From Anisodus tanguticus (lineage: Eukaryota > Streptophyta > Magnoliopsida > Solanales > Solanaceae), in the NCBI GenBank assembly GCA_034509755.1, contig CM067556.1:40594045-40658044 (forward strand): a stretch of 64,000 nt of DNA. Direction: 5' to 3'. The position numbers were made by a program, and so were the translations under genes. A model generated the notes under the pieces. That model searched no databases. It was not told the origin of the DNA and worked only from the letters and a program-made list of their open reading frames with translations. Below are positions 46,085-58,415 of the stretch, piece after piece (position 1 is the first letter of the stretch; every line of letters starts with the position of its first letter).

Positions 46085-46676
46085 ATTTTACGAAGTTATT
46101 GACCACATCATCCCTCTTACATCGAAGTCCACAGACCTACCTTCGGCTTCGACTTCTGATGATGTACTCTGGTCTCGTTTGGACGCAGCCGTCCTCCAGT
46201 GGATATACGACACAATCTCTAATGATCTGTTACACACCATCATTGAGATCGATGCCACTGCCCGCCAAACGTGGGAACGTTTGGAAAGTATTTTTCACGA
46301 CAACAAAACTCAACGAGCGTTATACCTTGAAAATCAGTTCAAGGACGTTCATCAGGACGATTTTCCAAACGTGTCTGCATATTGTCAAAAACTCAAGATG
46401 CTTGCCGACCAACTCTCAAACGTCGGCGCACCAGTCACTAATCAACGATTAGTCATGCAACTTATTGCAGGCTTGAACGAATCCTATGATGGCGTTGCCA
46501 CCATCCTTCAGCAATGTATGTCGTCACCTCAGTTTTATGAGGCCCATTCGAATCTTATTCTTGAGGAAGCCCGGAAAATCAAGCGTAGCACCACTCAGAC
46601 CAGCATTGCCGAAGCCGCCCTCATCACCACAGTCGGGCCCTCCGCCTACGGTAGGGCCTCCAACTCCGGAAAACCA
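46085..46676 (+). pseudogene. Copia D gag remnant (UBN2-type)
   Basis: The frame reads VLWSRLDAAVLQWIYDTISN, TARQTWERLESIFHDNKTQR, ALYLENQFKDVHQDDFPNVS, MLADQLSNVGAPVTNQRLVM and QLIAGLNESYDGVATILQQ, a clear UBN2-type copia gag. The first 80-100 residues of the family are absent because the element is truncated at its 5' end. About 46680-46980 continues as proline/glycine-rich sequence in other frames; no CCHC knuckle was seen. Confidence 0.9.
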
Positions 46677-46987
46677 TAACCGCCAGCCCGAGGACCCGTA
46701 GCAGCCCGTATCCACCCGCAACAACCGCCGGAGCAGGCAGTCCGGCAAGGGCCGCGACAGACGGAATTCCAACATCGATAGCGGAAGTGGAAACAACCTT
46801 CGTCGTGGGCTTCCTACCCGTCGTGGGCCGCTTGGGCCTCTCCTCGTAGCTCGTATTCAACATCCTTGTGGACTCCACCTTAGAACCGATAGGCCCACAC
46901 TAACATACTCGACCCACGTCCCCAACAGGCCTACACAGCACAGGCCCCCCACCCTTATCTTATGCACCGACTGACATTGAGGCAACT

Positions 46988-48350
46988 ATGAACACAATAT
47001 CACTCAACGCTCCAGATGAAAGTTGGTATATGGACACAGGCGCCACATCTCGCATGACGGCATCACAAGGTACTCTCTCATCTTATTCCAATTTGAGTAA
47101 TTTAAACCGAAATATTATTGTTGGTAGTGGACAAGACATTCCCATTCGTGGTTTTGGTCATTCATCCTTATCCCCACCACATCCATCGCTAATCTTAAAA
47201 AATGTCTTTCATGCCCCTAAACTCATTAAGAATCTAATATATGTACGACGTTTCACAAGTGATAATAATGTGTCCCTTAACTTTGATCTTTTTTATTTTT
47301 CTGTGAAGGATTTTACGATAGGGAGACGGATAATGAGATGTGACAGCACCAGAGATCTCTACCCTATTTCAAACGCCGTCAACAATCCAGCCTCAGTTCC
47401 ATCAACCTTTGCTACTCTTTCATCTTCCTTATACATTCGGAAGATTATGTTTTACGCTACCTTAGGAAAAATAATTTTATTAATTGCAACCGTATTTCTA
47501 GGACTCCTATATGTGAATCTTGCATTTTGGGGAAACATTTAAATTATCATTTTCTGCATCCACAAATTGTACTTTACTACCGTTCGATATCATACATAGT
47601 GATTTGTGGACGTCCCATATTTTAAGTACGGCTGGCCATCGATATTATGTGTTGTTTTTGGACGATTATTCCAACTTTCAATGGACTTTTCCAATTGGCA
47701 ATAAATCACAAGTCTACCCCATTTTTTCTCATTTAGTGCTCTCGTAAAAACATAATTTGAAAAGAGCATTAAATGTTTTCAATGGCAGGGAATTCAAACA
47801 ATTTTGCTCCAATAACGTTTTTACCATTCGTTTTTTCTTCCCTCACACTTCCTCCCAAAATGGTAAGGCCAAACGAAAAATTCAAACATTAAACAACATA
47901 ATTCGTGCCCTACTTGCTCACGCCTCAATTCCCCCTCAATTCTGGCATTACGCATTCTCCATGGTCACCTATCTCCAAAACATAATCCCAAACAAGTCTC
48001 TAACTCAACGGTCGCCCACTCAAGTTCTATTTCGTAGGAACATCTCCTACCAATACTTGCGTATCTTTGGATGTCTCTGTTATCCACTCCATCCGACCAC
48101 TCACAAACTCCAACCCCAGTCTTCCCCGTGTGTGTTTTTGGGTTATCCCGCTAATCATCGTGGTTACTCGTGCTATGACTTGTCAAGCCGTAAAATTATT
48201 ATTTCACGTCATGTCCTATTTGATAAGTTTCAATTCCCCTTTGCCTCCCTAAACTCGTCACCTCGACATTCCTATGACTTCCTAGATGGTGGCCTGAACC
48301 CTTTTCTAATTCATCATTTACATAGTCCGCTGTTCCAGACCTCGACATGC
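46988..48350 (+). pseudogene. Copia D protease and integrase remnant
   Basis: 46988-47542 begins with the protease (SWYMDTGATSRMTASQGTLS, with the catalytic D-T-G intact) and continues through the pre-integrase part. 47520-47747 has the integrase start FDIIHSDLW and LDDYSNFQW. 47757-48545 has FPHTSSQNGKAKRKIQTLN and the FGCLCYPL...VFLGYPANHRGY block. Frameshifts lie near 47470 and 47750. Confidence 0.9.
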
Positions 48351-48712
48351 GCCCCCCCTCAAACAGTGTGGGACACAATGCCCATCCGGTTCTGCCGACG
48401 GTGGCCTGGAACAGCCCGCCTCAAGGTGATTCCGCATCCACCTCTTGGCAAACCGAGCATCGGCCAGCCGGTCCCGCCACTCCTTCCCTTCCTCATCTTT
48501 CCGGCAATCCCGTCCAACATTAGCGCACTAAACACATTGAGATGAACATTCATTTCGTTCGCGAAAAAGTGGCTCATGGTCAAGTTCGTGTCATTCATGT
48601 TCCTTCCAGATATCAGATTACCGTCGTCTTCACCAAAGGACTTCCGCGCATACTATTTGATGATTTTTGAGTCAGTCTCAGTGTTTGTCAACCTCCCGCT
48701 TCGATTGCGGGG

Positions 48713-48930
48713 TATAATAGAATATTTCCCGAATATTCTTTCGTTAATTGTATATATCTTATTTTAGGTAGAATTGTATTCCTATTGTAATTAGGTCTCC
48801 TATTTTAGATAGAATTATATTTCCTAATGTAATTAGGTTGATTAATTACATAATTTAAATGTTTTTATACTACTATATATATATATATTATACATTATTG
48901 ATGAATACAATTAAGAAATATAATCGTTTA
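48713..48930 (+). repeat. 3' LTR of copia element D (end approximate)
   Basis: Begins TATAATAG (TG mutated to TA) after a polypurine tract. It contains the internal repeat TATTTTAG(G/A)TAGAATT (about 48761 and 48801) and TA-rich sequence at 48873-48893. The end near 48930 is approximate and no 5' partner exists in the window. Confidence 0.62.
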
Positions 48931-50112
48931 GTACCATTTAGATCCTAGATAGAAACTGAGACGGTACCTGCGCATGATAGTAAAAAACAAAGCTTACATG
49001 GATTGTTTCCAACAGTATAAAAAACATACACCCAATATATTATCCCATCTTCCCCTTCTTATATCGTCAATTTCAGCCCTAATTCTTCTCCTTTATTTTA
49101 TTGAATCCCTAATTCTTCATTTGGCAATAAAAATAATAAATGAAGTGCATATTTTATAATAATACTCAATTAAGTATAGTCTCAATGGATTTTGGAAATG
49201 AGTAGTTACAGTTGAGGTAAAATAGGAAAATTTTATTTTTTCTCTTGATATGCTAAAATGAATAAGTAAAAATAAGAATTTTTTTTTTAGTATAATGGAT
49301 AAGTAAAAAGGAAATGGAGGAAGTATAAAATAACAAGAAATTAGGAAAGGGCCGAAATTGCAGTTGGGCGGTTTTTGCTCTCGCGTTATAAAAGCAACAC
49401 GTATTTGCACTTATATTCTTTTAGATATCATATTTGTCTTTCAGCTAATGAAATCTTTTAAAAAATCCAAAAAGTCATATAGAAAAGGATAACATTGTTT
49501 TTGGGGCCCTTTTCAGTTCTCTCATTTTCTTTTTTCTTCTTTGTAATCTTTGGTGTAGGTAAACTCTATCAGAAAGAAGCTCTATTTTAAAATAGATTAA
49601 AGAAGTCGAATACAAAATGGAACATATAGAAGAGTCTTTTTGTCTTAAACGCTTGGAACTTTTTTGCTCTAAATATTTTATGTTGACTAATTCGATAATC
49701 CTCAACAGTTAACACTATAAATCAACTAAATAAAAGTAACAAATGTTCACATAGATATATGACAAAGAAATAAAAAAGGGGGTTTCATATAAATCGTTTA
49801 ATTCTTACACCGCCATATATTATGTCTATCGTATCAGATGCCCTTCAACCCTCAAAATTCATAGAGATTACTTCAAACAAAAAGAAAAAGGGAACTGAAA
49901 GGATCAAAATCGCTCCTAAACTATATGGATACAAGACTCTTGTCCTTTCTCATATGAATTTTGGATTTATTTTATTAACATTTTGTCAGTTGAAAGGGCA
50001 AAAATGATTAAAAGAAAATATAAGGCAAATATGTGCGGCTTTTGTAACGACGAGGATAAAAAACTTTCTAACTAATAACGAATATATCCCTAGGCAGTGT
50101 AGAAGAAACTTT
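48931..50112. other. Intergenic AT-rich DNA
   Basis: No gene or recognised repeat. Several poly-A/T runs. Confidence 0.45.
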
Positions 50113-50335
50113 TGTTGGAAAATATTGGCAATCACGAAAAATCTCGTAGCTTGATGCATGTCAATTAAGACATTGTCCTTATGAGTATTTCATATGTCAT
50201 AGGTGTATCCTTTAGAATTCATGTTTCTCTTATAAATTAGAATCACATAAACTAACAAAAATTATCTTTTTGTATCCAGCAAATAAAGAAGAAAATGATA
50301 AACGATTTTCACTATTTTCTATGTCTATCCAAAGT

Positions 50336-50370
<35 letters not shown>

Positions 50371-50686
50371 AGAGCAACTTTGAAGAATTTCAAAGGTTTC
50401 AATTTGAAAAGAGATAAAAGCCAATAAAGGCTATTTAAGAAGTCATATGCGTTTTAGCAGTTGAATTGTAATTAGATTCAAATGATCTGTTACCAATATC
50501 AAACAACGGTAGAATAATGACTATTCAATAGCCTTAATAAAGAATTCAAAGACCAGAATCAAATGGTCTGTTAAGCTTTACTATAAAATTATTATCATAT
50601 TAAAGAGTAATTAAGATAGTATAAAAATAATGAATCTAGATATTAATATAACATTTATTTGTGAGATTTTCAAATTTCTTTTAACA
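50113..50686 (-). repeat. 3' LTR of copia relic F
   Basis: In minus-strand sense it runs from TGTTAAAAGAAATTTG to ATTTTCCAACA (574 bp), directly preceded by GATATGTTGGGGAT, a polypurine tract. 50338-50368 inside it is a (TA)n run. Its partner LTR is not in the window. Confidence 0.65.
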
Positions 50687-50899
50687 ATCCCCAACATATC
50701 TAAAAAAAAATAAGAAATAAATGAAATAAAAAGTTTTACTGGATTTTTTATATATGAGTACAATGCGTCGAATCTGGTGTCTCGTGGATTATGAATCAGA
50801 CCTAGATAAAATAAGATTTGACTTACAGAATAATTGGTGAAGTTAAGAACTTCTATGAACTAAGGATACTTTTGTAAACGCAGGGTCTTATTTTATCAT

Positions 50900-51265
50900 A
50901 CTATACTCGCACTATCTTTGTCGTTATCACGGTTTTGCACTAAGAGGCTATGCGCGTGTCCTGGTATTCATGAATGCTCTAGAAACTTGTCACCATTTCA
51001 TAGGAGGGGCACTACTCCACACTCATATAGTTCCAATCATCAAGTGTATTAAGCATAGCAATACACCACCTATAAAGGATAAGAATTGGATTAAGAGTTT
51101 AACTCAACCTCAATTTTTCTTGCGTTATTGCATTATATTCACACATTATAGGAGGGACATAGTTTAATTAGTGCATACTTTGATCAACTAATAATTTGTT
51201 ATTACCCATATGAACCTAATTAATGGGATCTCCAATCATATAGGTTGGGTTACCGATCATTGTTG
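50900..51265 (-). other. 3' untranslated part of copia relic F
   Basis: The reverse complement contains GGTAACCCAACC...GATTGGAGATCCCA at about 51225-51258, the conserved phrase that follows pol in copia elements A (about 7610-7640) and C (about 30795-30825). So a copia 3' end lies here although its pol is missing. Confidence 0.6.
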
Positions 51266-52640
51266 ATCTTCTCAAATTGACTTGAAAAAATCTCAATCTC
51301 ATCTATGTTTCTTTTAGTTTGTGAATTGATCAGATTCACTTCTTACTTCTCGTAATGTACGTACATAAATAATTTCATCTCATACAATTGTTATAACCAC
51401 AATATATAAACTCAAAAGATGTTGATTTTATTTCAATTGAAATATTCACTAAGAGATTATTTAATCACTCGGTCTCATTATCAGCCAACTCCAAAATAAC
51501 ATATTTTATTTAGCTGATTTTTATGTCAAGACTTCCTCACCAAGGATAAGTACATAACCACTTGTGGAGTTTGACATCCACTTAACATCATTGTACCTCT
51601 ATAGTACAACAAAAAATTTATTATATTTGGTATCATAATTGTGATACTTTTTAAATAATTTTTTTTCTCAAAATCTAGTAGCATAACATTACAAGACACC
51701 ATCACACTTTCAAATATTTCAAAAGTCTTGAGAATACGAGGCTCGTCTCTAACTTCACTTAGGAGCTCATCTTATACTTTTAATTTTCACTTTCTTTCCA
51801 CAGTTGGTATTAGACTTGAAAGACCAACTTGTGCCCATAATGTTATTTGAACATAAGCATTTCTTCAATGATAACAAGAGGTATAAACTATCATGAATGC
51901 AAACAAAAAATCAAGACTACATGTAGACCAAGTAGCAATAACGTTAACCCAAGAAAGATAGAACCAAAAAATTATTACAAAGTGTATGGGTCAAATTCTC
52001 CTGTGTGTCTCAACGAATGACAACTCATGGTGGTCTTTTTTTTTTCCAAAGAAAAAGTGTAGCATATTCACACTTACGGCAATCAGTTGCAAAATTTAAA
52101 ACTACCAATTATCAAGCCAAGCACTAACTGTTCATTATTATAAATATATTATTAAGGCCATTCAAATTCATTTAAAGCTATTTCAATGACATATAACAAT
52201 TCTATTGAAATTCATAATAAAGAATAGTGTCCTACGAACTGTAACTTTCTCCATAACACTAAATCACATTTTTCACAATTAAAATAGTAGTGACAAATTA
52301 CTGATCAAAGAGAAACCACCAAAGGAAAAACGTGAAGTTAACTAATTATCACATTGAGTAATAAAAAAATCATTAAGTAGGAATGGACTCACATGTTTTT
52401 AACGGATGAAATTATTAGAATTCATTTTTAACCAATTAAACAATTTCAAAGTTATAACTTATAATGCTCCAACGTTTTGTTACTAATATATGAAAGTCAT
52501 CCATTTAATCAAATACAATTTTAAAAGTCTGAAGTTAGTATAGTCTAAAATAAACTAATACAGTAAAGACTCATTATTCATTAACAAATATTAAATCATA
52601 AATAGAGACAAGAATGAAAGTTCTTATTTATTCCATATGT
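51266..52640. other. Unassigned AT-rich DNA inside copia relic F
   Basis: Integrase, RT and RNase H should lie here if the relic were complete, but none was recognised. It may be a deletion filled by other DNA. Confidence 0.4.
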
Positions 52641-52649
52641 TTTCAACTC

Positions 52650-53411
52650 TAGCATTGCCTTAAAAAACAATCAAGTACTTGCATTTTCACTCATAACTTG
52701 AGAAATATTGATAAATCACGATTACAATACCCTTTGCCCACAAAAACGTTGTTTTTGGTTAAAACAACCTTATCAGATTCAAATGCAACTTTCACCCCCA
52801 CTTTCCTCATAATCCCACCAAAATCAAATTGGTACCGATATTAGGAACATGGAGCAGTTTAGTTAAGGCCGGAGTTTTTCCAAATGTGAGTTTAAGAAGA
52901 ATTTTTTCTTATCCAAGAACTTGAGTAGTATTTGCACCAAGAAATACAAATTCTTCTCCTTCATTGACTTGGGTTTAAGACAAAAAATCAGTTTTATTGG
53001 CACAAATATGCCTAGTAGCACCAAAGTGTATCACTCAGTCAGTCACACTGGCCACAATATTCAATTGGGAAATGACCGCAAGAATAATATCAACTGCTTC
53101 AGCTAGATTTACTCTTGGCTTAGCAGGATTGCCTTTTTTCCCAACTCTGTTTCTAAAATGAGTAGCATGATGGCCTGGTTGGCCACACACAAAGCAATTG
53201 CCTTTTTTCTTGAAAGTTTGATTGTTGGCTTTGAGATTGTAACCAGGTTCTTTTTCATACCTGGTATTTTTGTTGCGAGTCTTATTGTCTTCCACAAGAT
53301 TGACTTTTGTAGCAATTTATTCTCATTTGGCAGAAATCAATTGCTTTTCGGTTGGTCTCTTCTATGATGATGTGTTTCACCAAATCATCAAGAGATAATT
53401 GCATTTGTATG
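52650..53411 (-). pseudogene. Copia relic F: gag end and protease
   Basis: On the minus strand 53411-53300 reads MQLSLDDLVKHIIIEETNRK, the end of the gag core. 53295-53035 carries the zinc knuckle region KKGNCFVCGQPGHHATHFRN. The final knuckle Cys is replaced (CX2CX4HX4F), so the CCHC motif is lost. The protease follows down to about 52700 with GATRHICANK (D-S-G replaced by F-G), VFLGANTTQVLG, LLHVPNIGTNLI and KNNVFVGKGY-like text with stops. It continues the gag half at 58416-58825 from which element E separates it. Confidence 0.85.
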
Positions 53412-53680
53412 TGATAAATATACCCGTGATATACACGGTATATATACTGCCCTGTGTATACCGTGTATATCACAGAAACATAAGCCGTGTATATTTAGGT
53501 AGTTTTGGTGATATATTGTTGTATTTAATTAGCATTGTACACTTACCATAATTATAGAATTCTTGTACAAATAGAATAGGATTTTTGGAGTAGAATAGGA
53601 ATAGCATTTTCCATATTATGGAAATTGTAAATTGTATACTCATTCATTAATGAAAATAATGAAGGGGATTATTTCTTTCA
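53412..53680 (+). repeat. 5' LTR of copia element E
   Basis: 269 bp, TGATAAAT to TTTCTTTCA. A perfect 17-bp inverted repeat sits at its start (arms 53426-53442 and 53457-53473, 14-base loop). Confidence 0.95.
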
Positions 53681-53692
53681 TGGTATCAGAAG
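53681..53692 (+). other. Primer-binding site of copia element E
   Basis: TGGTATCAGAAG directly after the LTR, complementary to the 3' end of initiator tRNA-Met with minor mismatch. Confidence 0.88.
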
Positions 53693-53697
53693 TTTAG

Positions 53698-54680
53698 GTG
53701 CTTCTACCGATTTTCCTCTCTTCCACTGCCTCGGTTTTGGTAACCATTCTCGGCAACCGTGCGACATTAGCTTCTCTCTTTCCAAATTTTCTTCCAAATC
53801 CCTCCTTCACCTATTGTTCTTTCGTTATGTCTACATCAAAGAACATGTTTCATCCCGCCCTTACTGTTTCCAACATCAAGAACCACATCCCTATTGTTCT
53901 TGAGATGGAGAACGTCAAATATGCGACGTGGATAGAATTGTTCAAAATTCACGCAATCTCACATCAAATCCTCCATCACATAATTCCTCCTGCTATCCCT
54001 CCACCCGCGGAGGATCCTCAGTTATAGATCACTCTTGATGCTATCGTCCTTCAGTGGATTTACTCAATTATTTCTACCGACCTTTTACATACGATCATTG
54101 AACCAGACACTACGGCTATGGCTACCTGGAATAAATAACATTCCCGAGTTGTCACCCTTGAGCAAGAATTTTCACAAGTCAGCATGGAAGATTTTCCAAA
54201 TGTTTTAGCTTATTGTAAACGGCTCAAGGAATTGGCTGACCAACTCCGTAACGTTGGAGCGCCTGTTACCAATAATATTCTTGTTCTACAAATGGTTGCA
54301 GGCCTATCTGAGTCCTATAATGGCATTGGGACTCTCATCTGTCAAAGTAATCCGCTTCCACCTTTTTATCAAGCCCGTTCGATGCTCACGTTAGAAGAAG
54401 CCGGCTTGGCAAAAGGGCGGCTACAGGTGCCAGTTCCGTGGTAATGATGACTTCAACCGATAAGTCTCGCGGGTTTGTCGACAATTCGGGCCAAAACCGC
54501 AACAATGGTGGCGGCAAGAAGGGTCAAAGCCGTAAAAATAATGGCAAAAATCGCGGAGGCAACAACAACGACGGTCGGAACAGTAGCAATGCCGGCGGGA
54601 ACAGTAACAACACCGGGGGTGGGCCTCGGGGTTCTAGGCCCCAGCCCGCCTGGTCTCAACCTTGGGACCCTTGGTAGTGG
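53698..54680 (+). pseudogene. Copia E gag (UBN2-type), broken
   Basis: The gag proper starts at an ATG near 53827 (MSTSKNMFHPALTVSNIKNH), with an in-frame stop TAG at about 54025-54027 where Q is expected. After a break, 54184-54444 continues with DFPNVLAYCKRLKELADQLR, NVGAPVTNNILVLQMVAGLS. 54438-54677 is a Gly/Asn-rich tail (GRNSSNAGGNSNNTGGG), probably the nucleic-acid-binding end. No CCHC knuckle. At least one stop and one shift prevent a full product. Confidence 0.92.
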
Positions 54681-54824
54681 GCCTGGACCAATGGCCAGTG
54701 GCCCGGTCTCGCCTACTGCCCTCCTAATTATTTCCAGCAACCTTGGGCCTCATTCCAGCCCCATCCCAGGCCCAATCTCTCGAGTTCTTACCAGCAGCGT
54801 TCCAAATCGGGTCACCAGGCCGGT

Positions 54825-56818
54825 ATGCTTGGGCCTCGGCCCCAGCAGGCCTTCAATACTGCGGGCCAGAATCCGATACCGACACCCACCGAGATTGAGG
54901 CCGCTATGCATACACTTGGATTAAATTATCCAGACGCGAATTGGTACATGGACACCGACGCCACTTCTCACATGGCGTCCGACCAAGGTACTCTCTCGTC
55001 TTATTTTAATTTGAGCAGTAATCATGGCATTATTGTTGGTAATGGCAACTCAATTTCAATTCGTGGTACCAGTGATATAACTTTGTCTCCCCCCATCCAC
55101 CTCTTCTTTTGAAAAATACACTTTATGCCCTTAACTTAATTAAAAATTTGGTGTTTGTCCGTAAATTCACCACTGATAATTGGTTTTCTGTTAATTTTGA
55201 TCCATTTGGATTTTCCGTGAAGGATTTCAAAACGGGGATACCTCTCATGAGATGCAATAGTAAGGGAGATCTTAATCCAATCACGTCCGCCACCAGTTTC
55301 TCGAGTCAAGCCTTGCCATCGACATTTGCAGCTCTAGCTCCTTCCTTGTGGCATGCACGTTTGGGTCACCCTGGGTCATCCATTGTTTTTTCTTTGCATA
55401 AAAACAATTTTATTTCTTGTAAGGATACACGTAGTACTCCAAGTTGTCATTCCTGTCTTTTAGAAAAATGTGTTAGATTACCATTTGTAGCATCTACTTC
55501 TTGTACTTTGATGCCTTTTGATATTATTCATAGCGATTTATGGATTTCTCCCGTTCTCAGTTCTGTGGGCCATCGTTATTATGTTCTTTTTTTGGATGAT
55601 TATTCTAATTTTTTATGGACCTTTCCATTAGCGAAAAAATCACAAGTTTTTTCCACATTCTTAAAATTTAGAGCATTCATCCGTACCTAATTCGATCGGA
55701 AAATCAAAAATATCCAATGTGATAATGGCAAAGATTATGATAATGAGTTGTTTCGGGACTTTTGTGATGCTAATGGCATTGTTTTTCATTTCTCTTTTCC
55801 TCATACGTTCTCACAAAATGGTAAAGACAAACAAAAAATTAGTACAATTAATAATATTGTCCGAACTTTATTGGTTCATGCTTCCGTACCCCCTTCCTTT
55901 TGGCATCATGCTCTACAAATGACTACTTATCTCATTAACATACTTCCTACCAAAGGGTTGGTATATGGATCTCCTCTTAAAATCCTCTATAATAAGAATC
56001 CCTCGTATTCCCATCTTCTGGTCTTTGGGTGTTTATGCTATCCATTATTTCCGTCAACTACAATTAACAAACTTCAAGCCCGTTCTACCGCTTGTGTATT
56101 TTTGAGTTATCCATCTAATCATCCTGGTTACAAATGTTTTAATTTGTCATCTAATAAAATTATAATTAATCGCCATGTTATTTTTTATGAAACCCAATTT
56201 TCGTTTGCTAAAGTGAATAGTCCCGAGCCTAGTTCGTATACTTTTTTAGATGACGAGGTCTCACCGTACTTTATGCACCACTTCATGGGCCGATCCAGTG
56301 ACTCTGAAATGCCAGCAGGCCCACTGCCTGCTGGCTCGCCACCACATACTTTTTTTGCCCCAATTTCGGCTAGTGGGCCGATTTCCCAGCCCACTACCGG
56401 GACAACTTCTATCCTAGTTAGACGTCCAGTTTCCAGTGTTGGGCTAGCAGGCCCACTGCCTGCTGGCCAGTCCGTCACCCATCCAAATTTTTCCCAAAAT
56501 CCACCTAATTCTCCCCGAGTCACAAACCGGTCACTTGTAGTCAACGAGGTATTTTTAAACCAAAAAAACATTTTAACTAATGTTCTTAAATCCCCACTAC
56601 CTCGTAACCCAGTGTCTGCATTAAATGACTCGAATTGGAAATTGGCTATGAACGACGAATATGATGCTCTTATTCAAAATAAGACGTGGGAGTTAGTGCC
56701 CCGTCCTTCTGGTGTTAATATTATTCGGTCTATGTGGATTTTTACTCATAAAGATAATTCCGATGGTTCTTTTGCGAGACATAAGGCTAGTCTTGTAGGT
56801 GATGCTAAAACTCAATAG
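54825..56818 (+). pseudogene. Copia E protease and integrase, broken
   Basis: Protease at 54940-55110 (NWYMDTDATSHMASDQGTLS; the catalytic DTG is changed to DTD). Pre-integrase and zinc-binding part at 55109-55690 with WHARLGHPGSS and CHSCL, then FDIIHSDLWIS and LDDYSNFLWTF. 55748-56818 continues with SFPHTFSQNGKDKQKISTIN, FGCLCYPLFPST and a Pro/Gly-rich linker before the RT start ELVPRPSGVNIIRSMW. Shifts at about 55105 and a stop near 55690 break the frame. Confidence 0.93.
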
Positions 56819-56824
56819 GTTGAC

Positions 56825-58125
56825 ATGGATTGTGGTGAGACATTTAGTCCGGTGGTCAAACCGTCTACCATTTTCACTGTTCTCAGTCTGGCTCTTTCAA
56901 AGGCGTGGCCTATCCATCATTTAGATGTGAAGAATGCTTTCTTACATGGTGATCTTAAGGAGACCGTTTACATGCATCAGCCCTTAGGTTTTCAAGACCC
57001 CAAATATCCTACTCATGTCTATTTATTGAAGAAGTCCTTGTATGGGCTTAAGCAGGCCCCACGGGCTTGGTATAAGAGATTTGCAGACTATGTATCGTCT
57101 ATTGGGTTTTCTCACATCAGGTCTGATAATTCTTTGTTCATATATTAACGTGGTACTTCCCTAGCATATATTCTATTATATGTGGATGATATTATCTTGA
57201 CTACCTCTTCTGATGCTTTACGCAAGTCTATCATGACACTGCTCACTTCTGAGTTTGCTATGAAAGAATTCGGGCTCTTGAGTTACTTCTTGGGGATTGT
57301 TGTCACTCGTCATGCAGATGGATTATTCTTATCACAACGGAAGTATATCGCTGAGATAATTGAGCGGGCTGGTATGTCCTCGTGTAAGTCTAATTGCACT
57401 CCAGTTGATACTAAACCCAAGCTAGGTGTTGCGGCTGGCTCACCCTATGAGGATCTCACCCACTATCGCAGTCTTGCTAGAGCTCTTCAGTATCTTACTT
57501 TCATGAGACCGGATATTATATATGTCGTACAACATGTGTGTTTGTTTATGCATGATCCTAGGGTTGAGCACATGAATGCGCTCAAACGCACTATACGATA
57601 CATCTAGGGAACACTTGACTATGTCTTTTATCTATATCTGTCATCGACTTCTACGCTTGTCTCGTATACAGATGCTGATTGGGGTGGTTGTCCAGATACC
57701 AGATGCTCCATGTCTACTTATTGTATGTTTCTTGGTAATAACTTGGTCTCATGGTCTGCAAAGAGACAATTAACATTATCACGCTCTAGTGTAGAGGCTG
57801 AGTATCGAGGGGTAGCCAATGTGGTATCTGAATCATGTTGGTTACATAGTATTCTCTTAGAACTTCATTGTCCCATTTAGAAAGCTACCTTGGTTTATTG
57901 TGATAATATTGGTGCCATCTATATTTCTGGTAATCCGATTCAATATCAGCGCACTAAACACATCGAGATGGATATCCACTTTGTTCGCGAAATGGTAGCT
58001 CGTGAACAAGTACACCTCTGCTCCTTTCCATGTATAAAATTGCAGACATCTTTACGAAGGGTCTTTTCTTGGTTCTATTTGACGATTTTAGGGACAGTCT
58101 CAGCGTACGAAGATTTCCCGCTATG
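56825..58125 (+). pseudogene. Copia E reverse transcriptase and RNase H, broken
   Basis: RT at 56825-57148 (CGETFSPVVKPSTIFTVLSL, HHLDVKNAFLHGDL, KKSLYGLKQAPRAWY) stops at a TAA near 57146. It resumes with the catalytic YVDD at about 57180 and 57182-57607 (DIILTTSSDALRK, FLGIVVTRHADGLFLSQRKY, ALQYLTFMRPDI). RNase H at 57650-58080 is readable in two frames (TDADWGG, SWSAKRQLTLSRSSVEAEYR, KHIEMDIHFVRE). Only a few single-base defects separate it from an open frame. Confidence 0.93.
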
Positions 58126-58137
58126 ACTGTGGGGGTG

Positions 58138-58410
58138 TGATAAATATACCCGTGATATACACGGTATATACAATGCCCTATGTATACCGTGTATATCACA
58201 GAAACACAAACCGTGTATATTTAGGTAGTTTTTGTAATATATTGTTGTATTTAATTAACATTGTACACTTACCATAATTATAGAATTCTTGTACAAATAG
58301 AATAGGGTTTTGAGAGTAGAATAGGAATAGGATTTTTCATATTATGAAAATTGTAAATTATATATATACTAATTCATTAATGAAAATAATGAAGGGGATT
58401 ATTTCTCTCA
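58138..58410 (+). repeat. 3' LTR of copia element E
   Basis: 273 bp matching 53412-53680. The 17-bp inverted repeat is kept perfectly (arms 58152-58168 and 58183-58199) although the loop differs. Confidence 0.95.
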
Positions 58411-58415
58411 GTATG

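Larger units (their letters stand above)
46085..48930 (+). mobile_element. Copia element D, 5'-truncated and lacking RT
   Basis: A plus-strand copia element starting inside gag (no 5' LTR or primer-binding site) and ending in a 3' LTR from about 48713. After integrase the sequence jumps at about 48490 to the last part of RNase H (KHIEMNIHFVREK-type, in shifted frames), so the whole RT is missing. A polypurine tract (GATTGCGGGG, 48703-48712) precedes the LTR. Gag resembles elements B and E. Confidence 0.9.
53412..58410 (+). mobile_element. Copia element E, nested in copia relic F
   Basis: A complete plus-strand copia element flanked by a perfect 5-bp duplication GTATG (53407-53411 and 58411-58415). 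LTRs 53412-53680 and 58138-58410 differ at roughly 15 positions plus a small indel by eye. The primer-binding site TGGTATCAGAAG (53681-53692) and polypurine tract GACTGTGGGGGTG (58125-58137) are in place. Gag, protease, integrase, RT and RNase H follow in order with a limited number of stops, so it is the best-preserved element of the window but not intact. Confidence 0.96.

Noticed and set aside
46524..46878. Minus-strand frames opposite copia D gag, and 54453-54740 opposite copia E gag
   Set aside because: They are shadows of the Gly/Pro-rich gag tails on the plus strand.
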